A program made the position numbers and the translations under genes. From assembly GCA_015345905.1 (NCBI GenBank), contig JADDTR010000022.1, forward strand, positions 283,542 through 347,541: DNA of 64,000 nucleotides, given 5' to 3'. Positions within the stretch are counted from its first letter, which is position 1, and each line of letters begins with the position of its first letter. Below the pieces are notes generated by a model that did no database searches, was not told the origin of the DNA, and saw only the letters and a program-made list of their open reading frames with translations. Below, piece by piece: positions 34,242 through 46,200 of the stretch. This DNA comes from Aotearoamyces nothofagi (taxonomy: Eukaryota > Ascomycota > Leotiomycetes > Leotiales > Tympanidaceae).

Positions 34242-37200
34242 ATGAGTGAACGACTCTCGGTCCTGAATGAGAATCCCAAGATCCTGCCAGGCCCGCGGCA
34301 CCTCCACAGACTGATACAGTGGGAACAGCATGGAGATTCCACCGCCCTTGAATTCCTCGGTGAAAACGGGCTTTGTCACAGGTACAATTACAAGGAATTG
34401 CGATATTGCGTCTCTTCTTTGGCAGCAAACCTCCGAGATATATTGGATGTCACGTGCAAGCATCGTGATGGCCCACAACCGATCATACCGATTTTGGTGC
34501 CTCAATCACCAATCCTCTATATTTCAATCCTAGCAATTCTTGAAGTTGGTGCCGCCTTCTGTCCTATAAATCTTGATGCGCCTCCAGATCGAATAAAATT
34601 TATTGCTGGAGATGTCGCTGCCAGTGTTATCATTTCTAATCGCGACAACGAAGCCGCCGTGACCTGGAATGGCGGGCCATCAGTACTAATTGTTGACGAT
34701 GCCCCGGAAGTTTCTCGAGTAGATTCCAAAGTATTAGACTCTCATAACAAAGAACCTGGGAATCTGGCATATGTTATGTATACGTCTGGATCCACGGGTA
34801 CGCCGAAAGGAGTCGCTGTGAGCCACCTAGCCGTGTCGCAATCGCTCTTGGCCCATGATAGACACATCCCTAAGTTCAATCGATTTCTTCAGTTTGCCGC
34901 GCCTTCTTTCGATGTCTCAGTCTTTGAGATATTTTTTCCTCTATTTCGAGGGACAACTTTGGTCGGTTGCAGCAGAGGAATGCTGCTTAATGATCTGACG
35001 GGTATCATAAACAAGCTCGAAGTAGATGCTGCGGAACTAACACCAACTGTTGCTGGATCTTTGGTTCAGAAAAGGTCGAACGTTCCTGGATTGAAACTTC
35101 TGTTGACTATCGGTGAAATGCTTACACGACCGGTTGTGGACGAGTTTGGACAGTCCGGATCGACTGTCGGAATGCTTTATGGCATGTATGGGCCTACGGA
35201 GGCTGCTATACACTGCACCATCAATCCTCTCATGAGGTCAGGAGCCAAGGTTGGCGGCATTGGTGTGCCTCTTGATACTGTTTCGACATTCATTGCAGCT
35301 ACCGAAGAGTCGCCTAGCAAGGTAGGAGAAGTGATGCTGTTGCCAATTGGTGAAGTTGGCGAGCTTGTACTCGGTGGGCCACAGCTAGCCGAAGGATATT
35401 TAAACCGAGACGAACAGAATAAGGCAGCATTTGTATCACTCAGAGGACAGAGGGCTTACAGGACCGGAGACAAAGCTCGGATGCTTGAAGATGGCACTAT
35501 TGAAGTTCTGGGACGCATCAGTGCTGGGCAGGTTAAGCTACGTGGACAGCGAGTTGAATTAGGCGAAATTGAAGAGGCCGTTTATAAGAATCCTCGTATC
35601 AAGACCGCAGTGGCGACCGTTCTTCATGGCATACTTGTTGTATTCGCCCTGAAAAGTAGTCCAGACATTACTTCAGATCAGGTCTTGGAGACATGTCGTC
35701 TCTGGCTTCCAAAATTCATGATACCCAACGAAATCGTACTGTTGGATAACTTTCCATACTTGCCATCAGGGAAGATTGACAAGAAACGGCTAGAGTCAGA
35801 CTACCATAACCAGAGATCAGAAGACAACATACTTGATCCGATCGAACCGACTGCAACGGAACGCCTCATCAGCAAGGCAATTAGGGACTTGTTAGGAGTG
35901 AACGTTAATCCTACTAAGCGATTGGCATCTTATGGCCTTGATTCTCTCGTAGCTATCCGCCTTGCGTCTTCACTTCGACTATCTGGGTTTAACCTATCTC
36001 CGGTCCAGATTCTGCAGGCCGAGACCTTGGTCTCAATCGGCCGGCTCTGTGATGATCCTCGGGTAGAGCAAGATGCCTCGTTAATACACCCTGTACAAAA
36101 CAATTTCAAGGATTTGCGGGAAGCGGCTGAGAAACTTCTTGGGAATGATGGGATTACAGACGCTGTTGAGGATGTGTTACCCTGTACGCCACTGCAGGAT
36201 GCAATGCTTGCGGAGACTGCTAATGACGCTCCTTCATATAAAAACAACGTTAAGCTTCGACTATCACGGAGTACTGATACAGAGCATGTGCGCCTTGCTT
36301 TGCATTTGCTAGTGCAGCATAACCCAATACTTCGTACAGGCTTCATAGAATGTCCAAGTTCCTATAGTGCCTATACTCAGGTTGTCTGGAAGACATTGCC
36401 GGACACACAAATCATTACGACGAACGAGTTCGTTTGCGACATTGAACATCTACGACAATTTTCTATCCTTCATCCGTTGTATATACAAATCAAGCAGCAA
36501 AGAAACGAGGTAGCAGTTCTTCTTCACATACACCATGCTCTTTACGATGCCTGGTCCCTGGAGCTTTTACTCGACGACTTAGACTCTATCATCTCCAATA
36601 AACAAGTACAATCACGGCCCTCATTTCGCACTATTATTGACAACTATTTTAACGTCAATGAAGGCTTAAACCCATGGACATTGAAAGAGTATTGGAAGGA
36701 CCATCTTGCGCAAATCGATCCCATCCCACTTCCAAACTTTTACTGCACCGTAAATAACGAGCGTGGATTGAAAGTCTCCGAACTTCAAACGTCCATCACG
36801 ACATCGGATCTGGAAGCAGCTGCTCGTTCTCTATATGTTAGCCCTCAGTCTCTGATTCAAGCTGCATACGCACTCATTCTGAGCTCATATGTTGGCAACA
36901 AAGATGTCTGTTTCGGCACTGTGTTTTCAGGTCGAACTTCACCAATTCATGGCATCGAAAATGTTGTCGGTCCTTGCCTGTCGACCCTTCCACTACGGAT
37001 AGATATCTCAACCTTGTCGACAGTGAAAGAGCTGATTCAAAGTCTAAATTCAACAGTCCGAAAACATCTGGAACACGATGCTTTACCTCTCCGCGAAATT
37101 AGGAAAGCTATTGATATTGATCCGGGACGCCCATTATTTGACTCGCTCCTTATTTGGCAACAAACCCTCCACGATAACCAAAATGAACGGAATAATATTT

Positions 37201-40200
37201 CATTAGTTGCTTCTACTGACTTCCTTGAGTTTAACTTGACTTTAGAAATCACTCCAAGCTCGGGAACGATCCATCTCAAAGCCAATTACCAGCAGGCTTT
37301 ATTTCCGCCAGAACAAATACAAATTCTTCTTCGTCAAGTTGAGCAGCTCGTTCAAGCATTTACTCGATCCGAAGACCTCCTATTAGATAAAGCCTGTGCC
37401 GTATTAAGCAATGATCTGTTATCACTTGAGAACACCACACCGGCTACTACACAGCACAGATCGCTTGCTGCATCTGTAGAGATGGTAGCCGCCGAGGAGC
37501 CAAACAGGCCTGCGATAGACATCGCCCATTCAGTTGAACCTGAAAATGTGAAAATCGAACGAATAACTTATGGGGAGCTAAATTCAAAGGCTAATAAGAT
37601 TGCGCAATATCTGGTATCAATCGGTACATTACCAGATGAGTTGGTATGCATCTGCATGGAGAAGTCACCTGAGTTATACACATCGATTCTTGCTTCAGCA
37701 AAGGCTGGAGTTGGATATCTACCTGTTACGCCAGATACTCCCCAAGATAGGCTGAAACGCGTAATTTCCCAGGCCAAGATCAATTTCATTCTTACGAGTT
37801 CGCGATGGAGCGGACAGCTGGATAATATTGCATCCGCTAAAATTATCTTGGTTGATAAGCTCGATCTTCATTTATTGCTAGATAAGAACCTGCCGGTCAG
37901 GTCTAGTTCTGAGAACCTAGCATACTGCATATTCACATCTGGAAGTACAGGCGTCCCAAAAGGTGTTCTGCTTACGCAAGGCAACCTATCCAGTAATTTG
38001 GAAGTCCTGGCGGAGCTATATCCCCACACAAAAGGAGCGAGACTCTTGCAGTCTTGTTCACAGGCTTTCGATGTGTCTGTATTCGAGATCTTCTTTACAT
38101 GGTATATCGGTGCATGTCTATGCTCTGCAACCAAAGATATCTTATTCCGAGACCTAGAGTTGTCAATTAGGACGCTCGAAGTTACCCATCTCAGCTTAAC
38201 ACCAACGGTCGCTGCTTTAATAAGACCTGAAAATGTGCCAAAGGTCAAGTTTCTTGTCACTGCTGGTGAATCTATGACGCAGAAGGTCTTTGATACTTGG
38301 GCAGACCATGGACTTTATCAAGGATATGGACCTAGTGAGACGACCAATATATGTACTGTAAGACCAGAAGTAACGAACAGACACGCGATCCACAACATCG
38401 GTCCTCCGCTCAAGAACACCTCTGTGTTTGTACTTGCGCCTGCAGGGGATTTTAATCCTATTCCGCGTGGCGGAGATGGAGAGCTCTGCTTTGGTGGTGC
38501 ACAGGTTGGAAGAGGATATCTTGATGCGAGCCACGAAGCTGGGAGGTTCTTTGACCACCCAGATTACGGACGTCTATATCGTTCTGGGGACTTTGGTCGC
38601 CTACTCTCCGATGGTTCCATAACTTTCACAGGAAGACAAGATGATCAAATTAAGATTCGTGGTCAGAGAGTTGAGCTTGGGGAAATCAATAGTATTATCT
38701 TGAAAGATCCAGAGGTTGGCGACTGTGTCACCATTGTTATTCAAGGTGGTAACCAGGATGCTCATCGCCTGGTTAGCTTCTGGACTACTACTATGGCGCT
38801 ACAATCGAACTTCACTATTCTTAAGCTAGATTCTACAATTATTGAGCGACTGTATTCATCACTGGGAGCTTCGCTTCCATCGTACATGATCCCTTCAGCT
38901 CTTATTCCCATCTCATGTCTTCCGTCGACTACACAAGGCAAGATTGATAAACGACTTCTAGCAAAGAACTTTCAATCCTTGAGCATTGACTACCTTGATC
39001 AAGCTTCACGTTCTCAGAAGTTGGTAACTAATGAATCATGGACTGATTTGGAGGAAAAAATTGCAAAGGCTGTCTCACTGATTGCCAACGTACCCGATTC
39101 CTCTATCGGTCCTAATACTTCTTTCTTCAGTCTAGGCATTGACTCGATATCTGCAATATCCTTGATTCATACCCTACAGAATGACTACAAAATCCGCGTG
39201 GAGATCTCAGACGTACTTAAACATGCTTCTGTTTCTCGACTGGCTGAGCGAATATTGCACAAGACAAAAACTACCAGAAAACCTACAGAATCGCCCACTC
39301 CCCAAGATTTTGGATTCAGTACTGAATTCCTTCAAGTAACCAAGGACAACTTTGCCGAGGGAGGAAGAAATATCGAGCGTATTTTGCCATGCACACCATT
39401 ACAAGAAGCCATGCTATCAGCTACAGAAGATAGCTCGCAGCAGGCATATAGTAATTATGTCCTTCTTAACCTGAATATCGGTATCGAGGAGTTCGAGAAT
39501 GTCTGGAAACAGATGGTAGAACGGCATGAGATTTTACGAACTTGCTTCATGGCAACCGGCCTGTCACGTTTTGCGTATGCGCAAGTAATCTTGAATAAAT
39601 TCATATGTCACTCGGAAGTGGTGAACAGCACTGGAAGAAAGGTCTCAGAAGTTGTGGAGGAGCTAAACTTGAAAGCTGTCCACAGGATGCAATCTGACCC
39701 TCCCTATAGTCTCAGTTATATCCGTTCACCATCATCCACCAAGCTTCTTCTATCAATGCATCATGCACTGTACGACGGATTCGCTATGTCCATTTTATTT
39801 GAAGAGGTTGAGAATGTGCTACATAAGAAAGATATTCCTCCGCCAGTCTCATTCGAACCATTCCTAAAGTACATCAGTAATGTGGATATTTCAGTATCTG
39901 ACGCTTACTGGGACAAGCTCTTGGCTGGATTTAAACCAACCCCTCTTCCGCGCTCCAAGTATAGCGCGAGCGAGCGAGAACAGGTAGAAAATGGAAATAA
40001 GGTCACTCGGATAAAGTCCCAACAAACATTTAGCTGGATAGAAGAGCAAGTAAAACTACACTCTTCATCTCTGTTATCAGTCTGCCAGGCTGCATGGGTA
40101 TCTGTACTTGGTTCAAAATTTGAAGAGGCAGATATCTGCTTTGGTAATGTCGTCAGCGGCCGGACGGTGCCGGTTGAAAACCTCGATCGGTTGGTAGCAC

Positions 40201-43200
40201 CATGCTTCAATACCATCCCTGTCAGGATCGTGGACTTACACAAGTTGTCTTTTCTGGAGGTATTTCGCACGTTGCAAGCACAGAATTCAGATAGTCTGCC
40301 CTTTCAGATGAGCGCGTTACGTCGCATTCAGTCAAGATGCAGTTTAGACGGGGTTCGGCTCTTTGACACCCTCGTCCTTCTACAACCACCAGCGAGGGAA
40401 CTTGATCCATCTATATGGTCGATCGAGGAAGATGGCGGGGCAATGGACTTACCAGTAGTCGTTGAAATTGTCTCACATCGTGCTGATGATAGCCTGGAGT
40501 TGATTCTGCATTCTGATCGCACAATCTTGTCGCCAGACGAGGCATCGGCATTGCTCAAGAATTTCGACTCAATCTTGAAGAAATCACTGCGGAATCCTCG
40601 TAACCAGATCCTACCCACCAAGGCCCGAGATTCTTGGGCTGCCAAATCAGAATCCCGCAGAAACGGCCAAAGAGCAAATAAGGGAACTCATGAGGACGAC
40701 GGCGAACCTGTGACTGGCATTGAATTAGAAATCCGCGATGTCATAGCGACATTTACAGATGCTTCTCAAAATAGTATTGGCCGTAATACTAGCATCTACC
40801 GTCTTGGCCTCGACAGTATTAGCGCTGTGCAGGTTGCGGCTGCTCTTCGAAAGCAAGGACACAGTGTAGTGGGAAGCGATGTGCTCCAGAACCCAACTAT
40901 CAAGCAATTGGCGTCACATCTAATAGGCCACCCAGAATCTACAGAAACCGTGTTAGAAAAGTTTGACTTTCACTTATTTGATAGTCAGCACCGTGCGAGT
41001 ATCTGTGGAAGACTCGATATTGCCGCCAACGATGTTGAAGCAATCCGTCCATGTACCCCTGTTCAATGCGGCATGTTAGCTGAAACCTTGCACTCCGGCG
41101 GCAAAGAATACATCAATAGCTTTTGCATGAAATTGGCTTCCGGAACGTCGTTAGAAAGGTTGCGGTCTGCTTGGGAATCGGCCATAAAACGCCATGAAAT
41201 GCTACGAACAGGTTTCGTGGAGATCGAGAGCTCAAAATACCCCTTTGCCATGGTTACATATACCGAAAGCGCTACCTCCTTTCCCGATCTTGAACGGCAC
41301 GGTATATCTTCTGATGGCATCGCAATTGAGCAAATTTCTCGGCAACCTTGGAATCTTCGGCTTATTCAAAACGGGGATCGATTCCTTATCAAGTTCACCG
41401 CACATCATGCCGTCTATGATGCTCAATCGTTGGAATTGATTTTATCGGATGTGACACAGAATTATTATTCTAGTATCGCGCCTCAATTCCAGTCAATTGA
41501 ACCTCTTCTGGGAGCCATTTTGGTTAGGAGTGAGCACGTCGAAGAGAAACAAAGGGTGTTCTGGCAGAATGAGAACAAAATATTCGTTAATAAATTTCCA
41601 GATCTTACGCCTCTGCGAGTAACCAGTACTCGAAGTTTTTCGAGAGAGAAATATTCCAATATCTCTCTTGAGAAGCTGGAACAGCTGTGCAGAGATCAGG
41701 ATGTCTCGGTTCAAGCTGCTGGACAAGCCACATGGGCCCGTATTCTGTCGGCATATATTGGAGAAAGTTCTGTTACTTTTGGCATGACTCTATCTGGGCG
41801 GTCTATATTGGAGAATTCCGAAGGTATCGCATTCCCAACGATAGTCACGTTGCCTGTTAGCTACGACATCTCAGGTACCAATGGAGAACTTCTTGCTTGG
41901 ACAATGCAGAAAAATGCTCAACTTCACGAGTTTCAGTTTACTCCATTAACGTCTATTCAAAAGTGGGCGGGCTATCCAGAGGGCAAGATGTTTGATACTT
42001 TGTTCGCATACCAGAAAACATCAATTCCAATGGGAAAGATCGAAGCACCATGGGAAGTTGTGAATGAAGAAGCCTCTGCAGACTATGCAGTATCAATTGA
42101 GCTACAGCCAACTGAAGACGGAGCCTTATTGCTTCGACTCACCGCGAGAGAGAATATCGTTCCAAGGGAACAAGCAGATCTTATACTCAAGCAATTCGAT
42201 GCCTTGCTCTCTGATATATTGAATAATAGCTCTGGCCCCAGCTCTCTTCTTATTTCTCTCAATGAGGAATTACTTTCAATAACCCCAGCAGTTGAACCAG
42301 TTTTATCAAGCTCGACCAAATTACTTCATGGCTTTGTATCTAAACGCGCCGTTAAGTTCCCGCATAAGGTTGCGTTGGAGTTTACTACGAGCCTTGGACC
42401 AGGCAACGTAGCCATGAGCGCGTGGACATACGAGCAACTGAATGGTGAAGGCAATAGAATTGCTAATTTTATCATCAAGCGGGGTGCAATACAGGGCCAA
42501 TTAATTGCCATTTGTTTTGATAAGTGTCCCGAGGCGTCTTTTTCGATTATCGGTATCTTAAAGGCTGGGTGTGCGTACGTTGCGCTCGACCCAAATGCTC
42601 CACCTGATCGAACAAAGTTCATACTTGAGGATTCCAGAAACAAAATTATTCTGACAGCTGGCAAGCCTGCTGATATGCTGAAGGATATGATGGATGGTGA
42701 CAGTGTTCAAGTCATAGACGTTGGCAATCCAAAATCTATAAAGGATTCCTCAACAAACACGCCTGTCCTATCCAGGCCTATCGATCCTCAAGATACGTGC
42801 TACTGCTTGTATACATCTGGAACAACGGGTACACCTAAAGGCTGTGAAATAACCCATGAAAATGCCGTCCAAGCCATGCTTGCCTTTCAATACCTCTTCG
42901 CCGGGCACTGGTCTCCTTCCTCAAAATGGCTTCAATTCGCATCTTTCCACTTCGACGTCTCAGTTCTCGAGCAATTCTGGAGTTGGAGTGTTGGAATCTG
43001 TGTCGCTTCAGCTCCAAGAGATCTCATTTTTGAAGACATCCCTGGCGCTATTAGACAACTTGGAATTACCCATATTGATCTCACCCCTAGCTTGGCGAGA
43101 CTACTGCATCCTGACGAAGTCCCTAGTTTATGTAAAGGCGTATTTATTACTGGTGGTGAACAGCTAAAGCAGGAGATTTTAGATGTATGGGGGGAGAAGG

Positions 43201-46200
43201 GGTGCATATACAATGGGTATGGACCGACTGAAGCTACTATCGGTGTCACTATGTATCCTCGCGTACCCCAAAATGGAAAGCCTTCAAATATCGGACCACA
43301 GTTCTTGAATGTCGGCTCATTTGTTCTCAAACCTGGTACTAGTAAGCCTGTCCTACGAGGAGCGGTTGGAGAACTCTGCGTATCTGGCAAGCTTGTTGGA
43401 AAGGGATATTTAAACAGGCCCGATCTTACCAAAGAAAGGTTTCCATACCTCAAAGATCTAGGCGAGCGAGTATACCGTACTGGCGACCTGGTGCGAATCC
43501 TGCATGATGGCACCTTCCTTTTTCTGGGTCGAGCAGACGATCAGGTCAAACTTCGTGGCCAAAGGTTAGAGTTGACAGAAATCAACGAGGTTATCAAAAA
43601 GAACGTTGAGGGACTACAAGAAGTCGTTACGCTTGTATTAAAGCATGTCAAGCAACAGAAAGAACAACTAGTGACATTCTTCGTTACAGCCCAAAATCAA
43701 AATATGAACAAACCGACCTCTTCAGAGCTTATCACCCTTATGCGAGATGCTTGCAAGGGGCATTTGCCTGGATACATGGTCCCAACGCACTTCATTAGCT
43801 TGGAATCTCTTCCACTATCTGCAAACAATAAAGCTGACTCAAAGCAACTGGCCAAATACTACAACGACCTTAGTATTGAGGATTTACAACGCCTAGGCGT
43901 AGCGGGCCAGTCGAATAGGAAGTGGACAAGCACAGAACAGGATGCGTTACATGCACTGGCAGGCGCTCTTTCCGTAGAGCTATCTGCACTGACTCCCGGA
44001 ACAAATATCTTTGAGCTTGGAGTTGACTCGATCTCCGTGATTGGATTGAGTCGATTGCTCCAGAAAGCGGGATATCAAAACGCAAAACTTACAGTAGTGA
44101 TGAAGAACTCATCAATCGAATCCCTTGTTAAAGTTATGATTGGCGAAGAAAATGCCGACAAAGATCAACACAGTTCACATATTGCTGCCATCCAAAGTGT
44201 TGCTGCATTTTCTCATCAGCATATGGTTGATGTGGCGGAGGAGCTAAATATTGACTCGTTTTCTATTGAAGCGTTGGCACCTTGTACGGCTGCGCAAGAG
44301 GGAATGATTTATCGATTCTTGGACAGTGAGGAGGCTTTGTACTTTTCCAACTTTGACTTTGAGTTGGATAAGGAAGTTGATGAAGATCGCCTACAATCTG
44401 CTTGGGAAAGAGTCGTTGCAAATTTGCAGGTCCTAAGGACAAAGTTTGCTCTTACTAGTGATAGATGTGCACAGGTTGTTCTGAGAGAGGTTGAACTTCC
44501 ATGGAATGTCATCAAATGTGACGCCCATGAAGATTTGGAAGAGGTCCTCTGCCAAAGGCATCTGGAATACAATAGGATGAAGAAGCTAGCAGCCCTAGAA
44601 CGACCATTCCGCATATCGATTATAAAAGGGTCAAATCGCCGTGTTATGTCACTCGGTATTTTTCATGGAACGTATGACGGTGTCAGTCTTCCGATTATTC
44701 TGGAAAGGGTGTTTGAGGAATATATCCGTGCTCAAGACATTGACTACGGGCCCGCATTCCATTCAGTCTTACCATATGGCCCACTTGCTCAACTTGAGAA
44801 TGCTGAGGCTTTCTGGCGGCAAATACTTATCGATGCTGAAGTTAATCTAATCCCCCAACTCGACGAAAGCAACTCTCAGAGCGACGTCTTCATCTCTAAA
44901 ACAATTGCCACTCCTGCCCATCTCGAGCCGCTACGGCAAAGCCTCGGTGTAACCTACCAGGCTGTCCTCCTCGCCGCCTGGTCAAGCGCTCTCAAATCCT
45001 ACCTCCACTCTCCCAGTATTCCAACTCTCGGAGTCGTAATATCGGGTCGCTCAATCGACTTTGAAGACGCCGATAAAGTTATTGGGCCTCTTCTCAATAC
45101 GATTGTCTTTCATGTTAAGACCGAGCCAGGAATGACCTGGAATGGGCTTATTAAAGCATGCCATGAGTACAATACTGCTGTTCTGCCGTATCAGCATACA
45201 CCATTGAAAGATGTACAGCGTTGGTGTGGAATGGGACCCGGGCAACAATTGTTTGACACATTATTTGTATTTCAGAGAGAGGGAGATGCTGATGGGAACG
45301 GTGAAGAGAGACCTTGGAAAGAGTTGGAAACAAAGCCGGTCGCAGATGTGAGTATTATCATCTAAAGAGTTACTGGCACTTATTGACGTGAATATAGTAC
45401 CCACTAGCATTTGAGGCACAGCTCAATAACGACAGTACTATCGGTTTAACTATCGCTGGTCAAGGGTCCTATCTCTCCCAGGAGATTGTCTCCGATCTTC
45501 TTACAGATGTCGAGAAAATGTTACAGAACCTTCAATCGCCCGATGAACCTATTCCACAGTTAAATAAATCCGTTGCTATTAGCCGCGCTAAGGGTCCGAA
45601 TAAAAGCCGTGAGGCTAGGGTCGACAACTCCTTAAAAACCAGCGAGGCATTCAGCTGGACGCCAGCCGCTGAGAAAATCAGAACAGAGATCGAATTGTTG
45701 ACAGAAACAAAGTCATTCAATGAATATACATCCATCTTTGAGCTAGGGCTTGATAGCATCGACGTCATTAAGCTTGCATCAAGACTCAAGAAACGAGGAG
45801 TTCATATTTCAGTTAGCGCCATTGTCAAAGCTCAATCAATCGCAAGTATGATTGGGCAGATTTCAAAGACAGATATTGCAACTCATCAGGCTGATACAAC
45901 GATCAAAGATTATGAAGAACGGCTAACACAGTATCTACGGGGTGTTGGCAAACTTGGTAAAAATGTGGTCGCAGTGCTACCCGCTACACCACTCCAGGAG
46001 GGCATGGTTGCTGAGATGCTGAGTTCGGAATATCAGAGGTATTTCAACCACGAATTATTCCGTGTCGCACGAAATGTGGATATCGATAAGCTCTCGGGAG
46101 CTTGGGAAAGAGCTGTAAAGGAATTTGACATCTTGAGGACAGAGTTCGTGGAGATTGACGACGTTGACTTGCCTATGAGCTTTGCGCAAGTCATTAATGG